Both the position numbers and the translations under genes were made by a program. Shown here piece by piece: positions 52,398-62,207 of a stretch of DNA of 64,000 nucleotides (position 1 is its first letter; each line of letters begins with the position of its first letter). The notes under the pieces are model-generated. The model did not search any database, was not told the origin of the DNA, and worked only from the letters and a program-made list of their open reading frames with translations. Source of the stretch: Metapseudomonas resinovorans DSM 21078 (lineage in GTDB: Bacteria > Pseudomonadota > Gammaproteobacteria > Pseudomonadales > Pseudomonadaceae); assembly GCF_000423545.1 (NCBI RefSeq), contig NZ_AUIE01000010.1, positions 124,001 to 188,000 on the forward strand. The letters run 5' to 3'.

Positions 52398-52845
52398 GTC
52401 TCATCGAGCTTTGCGACTTGTCGCACTCGCTTCGCTGTTCATGGTTTCTGCCGCCCAGGCTGCGGAATCCCTAACAGTTGATGTCCACCGTAGCGCCAGT
52501 TGCGGCTGCTGCAAAAAATGGGTGGAGCACCTGGAAGCCAATGGTTTCAAGGTGATCGATCATGTCGAGTCGGATATGGCCTCAGTCAAGCAGCGCCTCG
52601 GCGTCGCTCCACGGTTGGCGTCCTGCCATACCGCGGTGATTGACGGCAAATTCATCGAGGGTCATGTCCCGGCTGCGCAAGTCGTCGAGCTCAGCAAGCG
52701 CTCTGATCTGCGAGGCATTGCCGTCCCGGGGATGCCGGCAGGTTCTCCCGGCATGGAAGTGGGCGGGAAACAAGACGCCTATCAGGTCATCGGATTGACC
52801 CAGGCGGGTACCGACCAGGTAATCGCCGACTACCCGGCCCAGTAA
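52387..52845 (+). CDS. DUF411 metal-binding protein
   Basis: This 152-residue protein has a signal peptide (ALRLVALASLFMVSAAQAAE) and the DUF411 domain with SASCGCCKKWVEHLEANGF and a later LASCHTAVIDG Cys-His pair. DUF411 (CopG-like) proteins are periplasmic copper-binding proteins that can cycle between Cu states. It overlaps the cytochrome gene by 11 bases and is the last gene before a terminator. Confidence 0.87.
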   Translation: MKAKSHRALRLVALASLFMVSAAQAAESLTVDVHRSASCGCCKKWVEHLEANGFKVIDHVESDMASVKQRLGVAPRLASCHTAVIDGKFIEGHVPAAQVVELSKRSDLRGIAVPGMPAGSPGMEVGGKQDAYQVIGLTQAGTDQVIADYPAQ

Positions 52846-52865
52846 CTTCGAGTCCGAGCGGCACG

Positions 52866-52902
52866 CCCGGCCAGCCATCAGGTTGGCCGGGATTTCCATT
52901 TT
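52866..52902 (+). terminator. terminator after the copper oxidase operon
   Basis: CCCGGCCA and TGGCCGGG form an 8-bp stem with a ten-base loop, followed by ATTTCCATTTTT. It ends the operon that begins at the multicopper oxidase. Confidence 0.8.
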
Positions 52903-53028
52903 TGCTCCCCCTCACCCCGCGGCAGCACTGCTCTAAACTCTAAGTGGGTGCTCGATGTTCCATGATGAGTTCAGGACTCAGCGGAAGATCGGCACAGCAA
53001 CAACATTGTCCCGGAGGCTCTGCAGCCA

Positions 53029-53562
53029 ATGTCGCGACCAGTGTTCCGTTGCGCAGAGACCGATAGTGCGGCCCTGGCTCAGGCTTCAGGACGCTGGCTC
53101 CGTGTCCTCTCCGTCATATCTTTTCGCGTGCACGACCAGCGGGTCGCGAGAATACCCGCCAAGTTACTTCAGGGTGTCATTGTCGTCGCCTTGCTTTCGC
53201 CTGCCGCGGTGGCTACCGGGGCGACCGACAGCGTCTCGCCTGCGCGTGCAGCTGCAGATGACCTGCAACGGGTGGCTATCGTCGGTGGCAGCTATTTCTT
53301 CCAGCCTGACCATGTCGTTGTCAAAGCGGGCCGCCCCTTAGAGCTGGCCGTGCGCGTGGAGGCCGGCATAATCCCGCACCGGTTCGTCTTGGAAACCGTC
53401 GACGGAAGATCTCTGGCGGATGTGCCGATCAATGAGACGACGAAAGTTCTGCGCTTTGAATTGCCGGCAGGGAAATACCTGTTCCAGTGCCCCAATCGGC
53501 TGCTGTTCTTCAAGAGTCATCGCGAGCGCGGTATGGCCGGCGTGCTTGAGGTCAAGGAGTAG
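53029..53562 (+). CDS. cupredoxin-like secreted protein
   Basis: This protein of up to 177 residues has a hydrophobic stretch near 50-62 (LLQGVIVVALLSPAAVATGA), then a cupredoxin fold of about 100 residues: FQPDHVVVKAGRPLELAVRV, IIPHRFVLE and GKYLFQCPNRLLFFKSHRERGM. The His, Cys, His and Met in these segments could bind a type-1-like copper. The true start may lie closer to the hydrophobic stretch, since the first 45 residues look non-secretory. It is followed 3 bp later by the LolA-like gene. Confidence 0.75.
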   Translation: MSRPVFRCAETDSAALAQASGRWLRVLSVISFRVHDQRVARIPAKLLQGVIVVALLSPAAVATGATDSVSPARAAADDLQRVAIVGGSYFFQPDHVVVKAGRPLELAVRVEAGIIPHRFVLETVDGRSLADVPINETTKVLRFELPAGKYLFQCPNRLLFFKSHRERGMAGVLEVKE

Positions 53563-53565
53563 CCA

Positions 53566-54195
53566 GTGCGATGGCGTGCTCTGCTCATTGCGCTACTTAT
53601 CGGTGAAGCCATGGCTGACCCACTTGCCGACGCGGTCATTCGCTTCCAGGAACTGAGCACCTATCAAGCCACTGTGCGCTCGATGGCGGCTAACGGCGAG
53701 CGGCAGGTCATACGTTATTTCTTCCGAAAGCCCGGGTGGGTCAGGATGGAGTTCGCTGAGCCCCACAGAGGCGCCGTACTGATCTACGATCCCGAGGCGC
53801 GTCGTATTCGCCTCTGGCCATTCGGCCTGAATAATCCCTTAGCGCTCCCCCTGGCCCCGGACAATCCTTTGGTGCTTAGCCCCCGCGGCCACCGGGTCGA
53901 TCGCTCCGATGTGGGGGTCTTGCTGGATAATCTCGTCGCGCTGCGTGCACGTGGCAACGTGGTCGCCCTGGGCGCTGCCGTCGTGTCTGGGCATCCTGCA
54001 GTTGGCATCGAGATTGTCGGCGCAGTCGCCGTCAGCGTTGCCGGCGTTCATCGTTTTCAAGTCTGGTTGGCACAAGACAGTTTGTTCCCGCTAAGGGTCA
54101 AGAGCTTTGACGTAGAGAACAAGCTGATGGAGACCGTTGACCTGACCGACGTGGCGATCGGCGTCCGATTCGCCGAGGACTTTTTCACCCCTTGA
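53566..54195 (+). CDS. LolA-like outer-membrane lipoprotein-sorting protein
   Basis: This 209-residue protein has a short signal peptide (MRWRALLIALLIGEAMA) and a LolA/LolB-type half-barrel sequence: FQELSTYQATVRSM, YFFRKPGWVRMEFAEPHRGA, LIYDPEARRIRLWPFG, and a late FPLRVKSFDVENKLMETVDL. It is a lipid- or lipoprotein-binding periplasmic fold. It lies between a cupredoxin and an SRPBCC-membrane gene with only 3 and 15 bp between, so the three form a unit. The start is a GTG at 53566. Confidence 0.72.
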   Translation: MRWRALLIALLIGEAMADPLADAVIRFQELSTYQATVRSMAANGERQVIRYFFRKPGWVRMEFAEPHRGAVLIYDPEARRIRLWPFGLNNPLALPLAPDNPLVLSPRGHRVDRSDVGVLLDNLVALRARGNVVALGAAVVSGHPAVGIEIVGAVAVSVAGVHRFQVWLAQDSLFPLRVKSFDVENKLMETVDLTDVAIGVRFAEDFFTP

Positions 54196-54210
54196 ACGGG
54201 CGGATTGAGC

Positions 54211-55242
54211 ATGGCCGGACGGGATTGTTATCACTACCACCTGGTCACGCGATGGCAGCTCGAAGCCCCCCTCGAATCCGTGTGGGATGCGATCTATAAC
54301 GCCGAAGCTTGGCCGACCTGGTGGCAAGGTGTTCAGTGCGTCGAGACCCTGGATCGCGGAAATGCCGACGGTCTGGGGGCGCGGCAGCGCTATGTCTGGA
54401 AAAGCGCGCTGCCCTACCGTTTGGAATTTGTCTCACGGGTGACCCGGGTGGAGCGCCTGCGCCTGCTGGAGGGGCGGGTTGAAGGGGACCTCGAAGGAAT
54501 CGGCTGCTGGCACTTCAGCCAAGAAGCAGGACTGACCACATTGTGCTTCGACTGGCGGGTGCGTACCACCGAGCGCTGGATGAACCTGCTCAGCCCGATG
54601 GCGGAACCCATCTTTCGCTGGAGCCACGGCGCCCTCATGCACAAGGGCGGCATGGGCCTGGCCAAACACCTGCATGCGCGACTCAGAACCTCGGCCACAC
54701 GTTCCCACAGTGCAACTGGCTGGCTGGGGCGGGGTGGTGGTCGTGCGGCGCCGCCTTTCAAGCTGCTTGGTCCTCTGCATGCGCAGCCGTCGCACGTGGT
54801 TGCAGGGGTGACGGGCATTACGGCGGGCATTTTGGCGACCGCGGTGCAAATACTCATGTGGTGGATGGGCGGCACGCCGCTGCTGCCGACGCTGCTACGG
54901 GATGCGCGGCTAACCGCAGCGATCGTCCTGGGCCCTTCGATTCTGGTGACAGTACCCGCGTGGCGCTGGGACATCCTGATGGTCGCGACACTGATTCATT
55001 TCGGCCTGTCCATCCTCTACGCCGCCATCGCCATGCTCTTCGCCTACCGACCCACCACGCCAGTCGCCCTCGTAGCAGGCGGACTCTATGGCGTACTGCT
55101 GTACGGCCTCAACTTGTATGCATTTACCGCGCTCTATCCGTGGTTCACGCAAGTGCGGGGCTGGGACACCTTGTTGACTCATGTGTTTTTCGGGATGGCC
55201 TTGATCGGCGGATGCAGGCTCTTTGCGTCTCAGGCAACCTAG
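54211..55242 (+). CDS. SRPBCC domain fused to a multi-pass membrane domain
   Basis: This 343-residue protein has an N-terminal SRPBCC/polyketide-cyclase-like domain (about 5-150: RWQLEAPLESVWDAIYNAEAWPTWW in two parts, GIGCWHFSQEAGLTTLCFDW) and a C-terminal domain of about five membrane helices (about 190-340). The SRPBCC fold binds hydrophobic ligands in a deep pocket; the membrane part resembles nothing I recognise. An in-frame TTG two codons upstream is an alternative start. It is the last gene of a trio with the cupredoxin and LolA-like genes. Confidence 0.75.
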   Translation: MAGRDCYHYHLVTRWQLEAPLESVWDAIYNAEAWPTWWQGVQCVETLDRGNADGLGARQRYVWKSALPYRLEFVSRVTRVERLRLLEGRVEGDLEGIGCWHFSQEAGLTTLCFDWRVRTTERWMNLLSPMAEPIFRWSHGALMHKGGMGLAKHLHARLRTSATRSHSATGWLGRGGGRAAPPFKLLGPLHAQPSHVVAGVTGITAGILATAVQILMWWMGGTPLLPTLLRDARLTAAIVLGPSILVTVPAWRWDILMVATLIHFGLSILYAAIAMLFAYRPTTPVALVAGGLYGVLLYGLNLYAFTALYPWFTQVRGWDTLLTHVFFGMALIGGCRLFASQAT

Positions 55243-55361
55243 GAACCAACCGCCCGCTGGGCATTCGCCAGTGAGCTTGTAGCGTCGTTCAACGTGGCCG
55301 TCTAATCAGGTCCACGGAGCAGCACGGATTGAGCCGTCATCCCAGGTGAACGTTTCGCCGG

Positions 55362-55387
55362 AAGAAAAAGAGGCGCCCGCAGGCGCC
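55362..55387 (-). terminator. terminator of the OprD gene
   Basis: On the minus strand GGCGCC-TGCG-GGCGCC is followed by TCTTTTTCTT. It lies 83 bp after the porin stop. Confidence 0.75.
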
Positions 55388-55391
55388 GAGA

Positions 55392-55422
55392 ATTACCTCC
55401 AAGGGAGCACAATGGAGGTAAT
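55392..55422. repeat. 9-bp inverted repeat near the porin 3' end
   Basis: ATTACCTCC and GGAGGTAAT are perfect complements with a 13-base loop, next to the terminator. It may be a second hairpin of the same 3' end. No other role is visible. Confidence 0.5.
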
Positions 55423-55470
55423 GGTGACGGATCGGGGTGAACGCCTTGCGAACAGATCACCCAGTGTCAC

Positions 55471-56796
55471 TTACAACACTTCAAGCGGATATTCGACGAT
55501 CAGCCGGAACTCATCGAGGTCCGATTCAAAGTCGGTGGCGCGCGTGGTGGCTTGGCGGATACGGAAGGACAGGTCCTTGAGCGAGCCAGTTTGGACCACG
55601 TACTTGGCCTCGATATCCCGCTCCCAGCGCTTCTGATTAGTCAGCGGATCGCCATTGGCATCCCGGCGCATGTAGACAGCGTTGGCATTGGTGTAATCCG
55701 CGTCCCAGCCCTGCGCATAGCGGGTCATGAAGCTCAGGCCGGGGACGCCAAAGGATTCCATGTCCAGGTCGTAGCGGACCTGCCAGGATTGCTCCTTCGG
55801 CGAGTTGAAGTCGCTGTACTGGATGGAGTTGTCCAGGTAGATCGAATCGGACTGCCGCAGGTAATCGAAGTCATCGTCACCGTTGTTGCGCTGATAGGCC
55901 ACGATGACGCTGTGGGCGCCGAACTTCACTCCGGCCTTGCCGCTCCAGATGTTGTTGTCGAAGCTGCCGAGCAGCTGTTTGCCCTCGTCAACAGCCTTGT
56001 AATAGTTGAACCCACCGATCAGCGCCACGTCATCCGCCAGCGGATAGCTCAGCGTGGTGCCGAAGTAGTACTGGTTCCAGGCATCCTTGAGGCGGCTGGT
56101 GTAGAGGCTGACGGCAACGTTGTCATTCACCGAGTAGTCGCCGCCGAAGTAGGCGATCCAGGGCGAGTCCACCTCGCCGGCGTAGAAGGTTGCAAAACCA
56201 TCCCGCATGCTGCTGGAGTTGGGCTGGCTCATCGCATGCAGGCGCCCACCCTGCAGGGTCAGTCCTTCGATGCTGGTGTTGGCCAGGGTGATCCCCCGGA
56301 AACTTTCCGGAAGCAGCCTCGAATCGCCGTATTGCACCACCGGTGTCACCGGGAACACATTACCGGCTTTGATGACGGTATCCATGTAGCGGGCTTTAAC
56401 CGCACCCCCGACCTTGGAGTAATCATCCTCGGGTTGACCAGCGCTGTTGTAGGGCATGACGTCAACCGAACCGCCGGCACCGGATCGGCCGTCACCCGAG
56501 TCGAGCTTGATCCCCAGCATGGCGAATGCATCGATACCAACGCCTACGGTACCTTCGGTGAAGCCGGACTCGAACCGGCCCATGATTCCATGGGCCCACT
56601 CTTCGGAAAAGCCGTTACCGGTGCGACTCGACTGCCCTTTGCGGAAATCGCGATTGAAGTAAAGGTTGCGGTGGAGGATGGTGAGGCTGCTGCCCTCAAT
56701 GAAGCCTTCTGGTTTTGGCTCATCGGCCATTGCGCCGTGCCCAACGCCGATACCCAACGCAATGAGCGATAGGCCAAACAGGCTCTTGTTGTTCAT
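55471..56796 (-). CDS. OprD-family outer-membrane porin
   Basis: This 441-residue protein has a signal peptide (LFGLSLIALGIGVGHGAMA) and the OprD-family start EGFIEGSSLTILHRNLYFNRD with further signatures EEWAHGIMGRFESGF and VMPYNSAGQPEDDYSKVGGA. It ends in an aromatic-poor strand (RLIVEYPLEVL). OprD members import small solutes; one in a copper island, with a CopR-type box 133 bp upstream, may be the OpdT/OprC-like response to copper stress. The ligand is unknown. Confidence 0.88.
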   Translation of the reverse strand: MNNKSLFGLSLIALGIGVGHGAMADEPKPEGFIEGSSLTILHRNLYFNRDFRKGQSSRTGNGFSEEWAHGIMGRFESGFTEGTVGVGIDAFAMLGIKLDSGDGRSGAGGSVDVMPYNSAGQPEDDYSKVGGAVKARYMDTVIKAGNVFPVTPVVQYGDSRLLPESFRGITLANTSIEGLTLQGGRLHAMSQPNSSSMRDGFATFYAGEVDSPWIAYFGGDYSVNDNVAVSLYTSRLKDAWNQYYFGTTLSYPLADDVALIGGFNYYKAVDEGKQLLGSFDNNIWSGKAGVKFGAHSVIVAYQRNNGDDDFDYLRQSDSIYLDNSIQYSDFNSPKEQSWQVRYDLDMESFGVPGLSFMTRYAQGWDADYTNANAVYMRRDANGDPLTNQKRWERDIEAKYVVQTGSLKDLSFRIRQATTRATDFESDLDEFRLIVEYPLEVL

Positions 56797-56928
56797 TTTG
56801 TACTCCTGGCGTGATTGGCAGTTCTTCTATTACTGGTTTCTTATTAAGAACAAGTGGTGCGCTCAGTCCGCTGATACGCACCACGGACATGGTTCCACAC
56901 GCCAACTAACGCCAAGATGACTTCAAAA

Positions 56929-56942
56929 TTACTTTTCTGTCA
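56929..56942 (-). promoter_or_regulatory. CopR-type box 6 (OprD porin)
   Basis: TTACTTTTCTGTCA lies 133 bp upstream of the porin start. It matches the TTAC and TGT parts and is the weakest of the eight in symmetry. Confidence 0.45.
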
Positions 56943-56981
56943 GTGAAAAGTAAGGAAGTCGAGCTCGAAATGACTCATTTA

Positions 56982-57314
56982 TCAGCCGCCATGGGGGCAA
57001 CCAAAGCCTTGAACGCGATACTCAATTGTGTGCAGTTCGCCCCGGGAATCCTCATAAGTCATACGGGCTGGCCCTACGCCGCAGGCACTGCTGCTGGGCG
57101 TGACGCTGACCACCTTGGCGATGTCCAGATTCATCCCGTACTTGTAGTGTCGTACTTCCGGCGCAGCTTTACCTTGTGCTTCAGCATACTGCGCCATGGC
57201 TTTCTCATTGGACTGAAGCATTCTCCCAAATACCCGATCAGCCCCGCCTTCAGCCAATGTCAAGGATGAAACTGCCAGAAGCGATATCGCCATGACTGTT
57301 TGGATTGTTTTCAT
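56982..57314 (-). CDS. PtrA-type N-terminus fused to a DUF2790 domain
   Basis: This protein of 110 residues (113 from an upstream start) has a signal peptide (MKTIQTVMAISLLAVSSLTLA), the PtrA-like mature start EGGADRVFGRMLQSNEKAMA and a C-terminal DUF2790 domain (HYKYGMNLDIAKVVSV, MTYEDSRGELHTIEYRV, GFGCPHGG) with two cysteines (SSACGVG and FGCPHG) likely to form a disulfide. DUF2790 proteins are small periplasmic proteins known from copper-responsive genes in Pseudomonas. The joining of the two modules in one protein is notable. A box lies 73 bp upstream. Confidence 0.8.
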   Translation of the reverse strand: MKTIQTVMAISLLAVSSLTLAEGGADRVFGRMLQSNEKAMAQYAEAQGKAAPEVRHYKYGMNLDIAKVVSVTPSSSACGVGPARMTYEDSRGELHTIEYRVQGFGCPHGG

Positions 57315-57386
57315 TCCATTCACCTTAATTTCGGTTTGCCCACTGGAATGCTAGAAAATCCACCTGTCATCAAGCTGAGGCGAAAA

Positions 57387-57400
57387 TTACATTTTGGTAA
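57387..57400 (-). promoter_or_regulatory. CopR-type box 7 (PtrA-DUF2790 gene)
   Basis: On the minus strand the sequence is TTACCAAAATGTAA, one base from the TTACR-N4-TGTAA form. It lies 73 bp before the PtrA-DUF2790 start. Confidence 0.65.
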
Positions 57401-57519
57401 GCGACATGCCAGAAACAGGCAGATATAGGAGGCAAGCGGTAATCCGCCGGGTTCTTGTTGTTGCTGGATATTAAAATTCGAGCAGCATTGGAAGTAAATA
57501 AAGTCGAAATTACAACCCC

Positions 57520-57551
57520 AACTGCAGGAAGAACTTTTGCTTCCTGCAGTT
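57520..57551 (-). terminator. 12-bp stem hairpin after cusA
   Basis: AACTGCAGGAAG and CTTCCTGCAGTT form a perfect 12-bp stem with an eight-base loop, 13 bp past the cusA stop. There is no strong T tract, but the stem is long enough to terminate or protect the cusCBA transcript. Confidence 0.7.
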
Positions 57552-57564
57552 GGTTTGTCCCTAC

Positions 57565-60500
57565 CTAAGGTCGCGCAGAAACTGCGCGGCGACTGTTCAC
57601 GTGAGGGTGTAGGTGCCGACGCCGCATCAGGTAGTAGGCGGCCGGCAGCACGAACAGCGATAGCAAGGGCGCGGTCACCATGCCGCCGACCATGGGCGCG
57701 GCAATGCGGCTCATGATTTCGCTGCCGGTACCGCTGCCCCAGAGGATCGGCAGCAGGCCGGCGATGATCACCGCCACCGTCATCGCCTTCGGTCGCACAC
57801 GTTGCACGGCGCCTTCGCGAATCGCTGCGAGCAGACCCTCCTCAGTAACGTCGCCGGCGTCTTCGCGTTCGGCCCAGGCATTCTTCAGGTAGAGCAGCAT
57901 GATCACGCCGAACTCGGCGGCGACGCCGGCCAAGGCAATGAAGCCGACGCCGGTGGCCACTGACAGGTTGTAGCCGAGCACATAGAGGAACCACATTCCG
58001 CCGGTCAGGGCGAAGGGCAAGGTGGCCATGATCAGCAAGGCCTCGTCGAAACGGGCAAAGGTCAAGTAAAGCAGGACGAAGATGATCAGCAGCGTGGCCG
58101 GCACCACCAGCTTGAGCCGGGCATTGGCCCGTTCGAGAAACTCGAACTGCCCCGAGTAGGTGAGGCTCATCCTCGGTTTTAGCTCGACCTGTTCGCTGAC
58201 GACCTGGCGCAGGTCGGCCACCACCGAGGCGATATCCCGACCACGCACGTCGATGTAGACCCAGCCGGAGGGCCGGGCATTTTCGCTTTTCAACATGGGT
58301 GGACCGTCAGTGGTCTTGATCCTGGCCACCATGCCCAAGGTGATTTGCAGGCCCTGCGGAGTGAAGATCGGCAGCTGCTCCAGAGCCTCTGGCGAATCCC
58401 GCCACTCCCGTGGGTAGCGCACGCTGATCGGGAAGCGCGCCAGACCTTCGATGGTTTCGCCGATGTTCTCGCCGCCGATGGCACTTGCCACTATGGACTG
58501 GACGTCAGCGATGTTTAGTCCATAGCGCGCGGCGGCCTGGCGGTCGATGTCGATATCGACGTAACGTCCGCCGGTGAGGCGCTCGGCCAGCGCCGAGCTG
58601 ACACCAGGTACCGTCTTGGCGACCTGTTCCACTGCCTGCGTAACGGCATCGATGTGAGCCAGGTTGGGGCCGGCGACCTTAACCCCAATCGGGCTCTTGA
58701 TCCCGGTGGCAAGCATGTCGATACGGTTGCGGATCGGTGGAATCCAGATGTTGGTCAGTCCCGGCACTTTCACCACCCGGTCCAGTTCTTCCACCAGCTT
58801 TTCCGGGGTCATGCCCGCGCGCCATTCTTCGCGCGGCTTGAACTGGATAGTGGTCTCGAACATCTCCAATGGCGCCGGGTCGGTGGCCGTCTCAGCACGG
58901 CCTGCCTTGCCAAAGACGTGTTTGACTTCCGGTACCGTCTTGATCAGGCGATCGGTCACCTGAAGCAGCTGGCTGGCCTTCTGTGCGGACAGGCCCGGCA
59001 GTGCCGAGGGCATGTAGAGCAAGTCGCCTTCGTCTAGGGGGGGGAGGAACTCACCGCCCAACCGTGAGATCGGCCACAGGGCGCTGACAAAGACCACTAC
59101 AGCCACCACCAAGGTCAGTTTGGGATTGCGTAGCACCCACTCCAGTGCGGGCTCGTAAATTCGGATCAGCCCGCGATTCAGCGGGTTCTGCTCTTCCTTG
59201 GGAATGCGCCCACGAATCCAGTAGCCCATCAGCACCGGAACCAAGGTCACCGACAGCCCGGCAGCTGTCGCCATGGCGTAGGTCTTGGTGAAGGCCAATG
59301 GTCCGAACAGGCGGCCCTCCTGCGCCTCCAGGGTGAACACCGGGATAAAGGACAGGGTGATGATCAGCAGGCAGAAGAACAGCGCCGGCCCGACCTCGGC
59401 GGCGGCATCGGTCATCACGTGCCAGTGCTGCGGGCCCTTCAGCTCCTCGCCTGGGTGTTCGGCATGCCACGCCTCAATCTTCTTGTGGGCGTTCTCAATC
59501 ATCACCACCGCGGCGTCCACCATGGCACCGATGGCAATGGCGATCCCGCCCAGGGACATGATGTCGGCGTTGATCCCTTGCTTCTGCATGATGATGAAGG
59601 CGATGAGCACGCCGATCGGTAGAGAGATGATCGCCACCAGCGAGGAGCGTATGTGCCAGAGGAACACTGCACAGACCAAAGCGACCACGATGAACTCCAG
59701 CAGCAGCTTGTGGCTGAGGTTTGACACCGCGCGATCAATCAACAGGCTACGGTCGTAGGTCGTCACGATTTCCACGCCGGCCGGCAGGCTTTTCTGAAGC
59801 TCGTCCAACTTGGCTTTCACTGAGGCGATGGTCTCGCGAGCGTTCTTACCGCTGCGCAAGATAACCACTCCGCCGACCGTCTCGCCCTGGCCATCTAACT
59901 CGGTAATTCCGCGACGCATCTCCGGCCCTTGCTGAATGGTTGCCACGTCTCCGAGGGTGACCGGTACACTGCCGTTGACGAGTTTGAGCGGCACGGCGCG
60001 GAAATCGTCCAGCGATTTCAGGTAACCGGTGGCGCGTACCATGAACTCGGCTTCAGCCAGGGTCAGCACGGCGCCCCCGGTTTCCTGGTTGGCCTTGCCG
60101 ATGGCCTCGATCACTGCATCCTGGGTGATGCCCTGACTGGCCAGACGCACCGGATCGAGCACCACCTGGTATTGCTTGACCATGCCACCTACGGTGGCCA
60201 CCTCAGCGACGTTGGGCAGGGTCTTCAGTTCAAACTTGAGGAACCAGTCCTGCAAGGCGCGCAATTGCGCCAGGTCGTGCCTACCGCTGCGGTCCACCAG
60301 GGCGTACTGGAAGATCCAGCCAACCCCAGTGGCATCCGGACCCAGCGCCGGTTTCGCGGTGGCCGGCAGGCGGCTCTGGATCTGGCTGAGGTATTCCAAC
60401 ACGCGGGAACGGGCCCAGTACAAGTCGGTGCCATCCTCGAAAATCACATAAACGAAGCTGTCTCCGAAGAAGGAATAGCCCCGCACCGTTTTCGCCCCCG

Positions 60501-60729
60501 GGACCGAAAGCATGGTGGTCGCCAGCGGATAGGTGACCTGGTTCTCGACAATTTGTGGCGCCTGGCCCGGATAAGGTGTGCGGATGATCACCTGGACGTC
60601 GGAGAGGTCGGGCAGCGCATCCATCGGCATGTTCTGCACCGACCAGACGCCCCAAGCGGTGGCGAACAGGGTGGCCAGTATGATCAGGAAGCGGTTGGCG
60701 ACCGACCAGCGAATCAGCACGGCAATCAT
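57565..60729 (-). CDS. cusA: CusA heavy-metal RND efflux pump
   Basis: This 1054-residue inner-membrane pump has 12 membrane helices and two large periplasmic loops. The start ([20 protein letters not shown]), [19 protein letters not shown] and the [19 protein letters not shown] region match CusA/SilA. Met residues in the porter domain (for example [10 protein letters not shown] and [16 protein letters not shown] context) fit Cu(I)/Ag(I) transport. It takes Cu(I) from CusB/F and the periplasm and expels it with H+ antiport through CusC. It overlaps cusB by 4 bases. Length is normal. Confidence 0.94.
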   Translation of the reverse strand: MIAVLIRWSVANRFLIILATLFATAWGVWSVQNMPMDALPDLSDVQVIIRTPYPGQAPQIVENQVTYPLATTMLSVPGAKTVRGYSFFGDSFVYVIFEDGTDLYWARSRVLEYLSQIQSRLPATAKPALGPDATGVGWIFQYALVDRSGRHDLAQLRALQDWFLKFELKTLPNVAEVATVGGMVKQYQVVLDPVRLASQGITQDAVIEAIGKANQETGGAVLTLAEAEFMVRATGYLKSLDDFRAVPLKLVNGSVPVTLGDVATIQQGPEMRRGITELDGQGETVGGVVILRSGKNARETIASVKAKLDELQKSLPAGVEIVTTYDRSLLIDRAVSNLSHKLLLEFIVVALVCAVFLWHIRSSLVAIISLPIGVLIAFIIMQKQGINADIMSLGGIAIAIGAMVDAAVVMIENAHKKIEAWHAEHPGEELKGPQHWHVMTDAAAEVGPALFFCLLIITLSFIPVFTLEAQEGRLFGPLAFTKTYAMATAAGLSVTLVPVLMGYWIRGRIPKEEQNPLNRGLIRIYEPALEWVLRNPKLTLVVAVVVFVSALWPISRLGGEFLPPLDEGDLLYMPSALPGLSAQKASQLLQVTDRLIKTVPEVKHVFGKAGRAETATDPAPLEMFETTIQFKPREEWRAGMTPEKLVEELDRVVKVPGLTNIWIPPIRNRIDMLATGIKSPIGVKVAGPNLAHIDAVTQAVEQVAKTVPGVSSALAERLTGGRYVDIDIDRQAAARYGLNIADVQSIVASAIGGENIGETIEGLARFPISVRYPREWRDSPEALEQLPIFTPQGLQITLGMVARIKTTDGPPMLKSENARPSGWVYIDVRGRDIASVVADLRQVVSEQVELKPRMSLTYSGQFEFLERANARLKLVVPATLLIIFVLLYLTFARFDEALLIMATLPFALTGGMWFLYVLGYNLSVATGVGFIALAGVAAEFGVIMLLYLKNAWAEREDAGDVTEEGLLAAIREGAVQRVRPKAMTVAVIIAGLLPILWGSGTGSEIMSRIAAPMVGGMVTAPLLSLFVLPAAYYLMRRRHLHPHVNSRRAVSARP

Positions 60730-62207
60730 GGCTGGCCTCCGAGCTTCTCAACGCGCTCGACCACCAGACCACTGTCGGTCTGGCGCACCGTGACACGGAC
60801 CTTGTCACCAGCCTTGATGCCAACCATCAGGGTGGGATCGGCCAGCGGGTAGGCCATGGTCATGCCCGGCATGCCCACTGTCTCGAATGGCCCATGGGCC
60901 AGGGTAATGCTGGCAGCGTCGATCGCCATGACCTGCGCCTCGGCTTCGTCCCGCACGGGGGCGGCAGTGGAGGTGGGTTTGCTTTCGGTGGGCGCGGTCA
61001 GGCCCTTGAGGCTGGCCTCGGAATCCAGCAGGAATTGCCCGGAAGCGACCACCTGCTGGCCCTCCGTGAGCCCTTGGGTCACCACGATGCGACCGGCGCT
61101 CTCCGGCCCCAGCCGGACCTCCACCGGCCGGTAGCGACCGCCGTCCTCGGCAAGCATGACCAAAGCGCGGCGGCCCGTGCGCATGACGGCTTCGCTGGAC
61201 ACCCACAGGACGCTCTGCGCGGTAGAACGATTCAAACGGACCTGGGCCGTCAGGCCGGGGCGCAGGCGGCCATCGGGATTGGGTAATTCGACCCGTACCC
61301 GCAGCGTGCGGCTGTCCGGGTTGGTTTCTGGCAGAATCGCATCGACTGTCCCGGCGAGCACTTCGCCAGGAAAGGCCGGCAGGCGTGCTTCGACCGTCTG
61401 GCCTTGCGCAATCGAGCCAGCTTCTGATTCTGGGACGGCAAGGGTCAGCCAGACGCTGCTCAGACTATTGATCCGGGCCAGATTGGTGCCGGCCGCCACC
61501 GTCATGCCGGTGCGCACGTCCAGTTCCTGGATGACGCCACCAATCGGACTGCTCAACGTCAGAACTGGTCGGGACTTGCCGCTGCGTTCGACCTGGCTGA
61601 TCAGTGCCACCGGCATGCCCAGGAGTTGCAGGCGCTGACGTGCCGCTGCCAACAGAGCGGCATCGCCGTTGTGTTTCAGTGCAAGGAACTCTTCCTGGGC
61701 GGCGGCCCAGTCCGGGATCAACAGGTCCACCAGCGGCGCCCCGGCTTTGAGTACATCCCCTGGCGCCCGGGCGTAGACCCGCTCGACGAAGCCGCCAGCA
61801 CGTGCCTGGACTACCGCAACCTCACGTTCGTTGAGGGCCAGCACACCGACCACATCCAGGCTCTTGGCAAGGGGGCCGCGAGTGACGGTGGCCAGTCGCA
61901 CTCCCAGGTTCTGCGTCAGCCTGGGGTCAATGCTAATGGCGGTGCTGTCGGCGCCTTCGTCGGCATACTTGGGCATCAACTCCATGTCCATGAAGGGCGA
62001 CTTACCCGGCTTGTCGAACTTCTGCTGCGGATTCATGGGGTCGTACCAGTACAGCACCTTGCGTCCGTCCTGAGCGCCGGTGGCGTGCTCGGCTGTAGCG
62101 TTGGAAGCGTCGTCCATGCCGGAGGAGGCGTACCAGTAACCGCCTGCTAACCCCAGGGCGACCGAGAGGCCGCTCAGCAGCGCACCTTTCCAGAATTGTG
62201 CGCTCAT
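60726..62207 (-). CDS. cusB: CusB membrane-fusion protein with a fused CusF domain
   Basis: This 493-residue periplasmic adaptor has an N-terminal membrane anchor, a heavy-metal binding motif ([20 protein letters not shown] and [12 protein letters not shown]), the lipoyl/beta-barrel HlyD region (about 110-370) and an extra C-terminal domain (about 410-490) with [17 protein letters not shown] and [21 protein letters not shown], which is a CusF-type copper-binding domain. It thus carries its own copper chaperone. It overlaps cusC and cusA by 4 bases each. Confidence 0.93.
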   Translation of the reverse strand: MSAQFWKGALLSGLSVALGLAGGYWYASSGMDDASNATAEHATGAQDGRKVLYWYDPMNPQQKFDKPGKSPFMDMELMPKYADEGADSTAISIDPRLTQNLGVRLATVTRGPLAKSLDVVGVLALNEREVAVVQARAGGFVERVYARAPGDVLKAGAPLVDLLIPDWAAAQEEFLALKHNGDAALLAAARQRLQLLGMPVALISQVERSGKSRPVLTLSSPIGGVIQELDVRTGMTVAAGTNLARINSLSSVWLTLAVPESEAGSIAQGQTVEARLPAFPGEVLAGTVDAILPETNPDSRTLRVRVELPNPDGRLRPGLTAQVRLNRSTAQSVLWVSSEAVMRTGRRALVMLAEDGGRYRPVEVRLGPESAGRIVVTQGLTEGQQVVASGQFLLDSEASLKGLTAPTESKPTSTAAPVRDEAEAQVMAIDAASITLAHGPFETVGMPGMTMAYPLADPTLMVGIKAGDKVRVTVRQTDSGLVVERVEKLGGQP

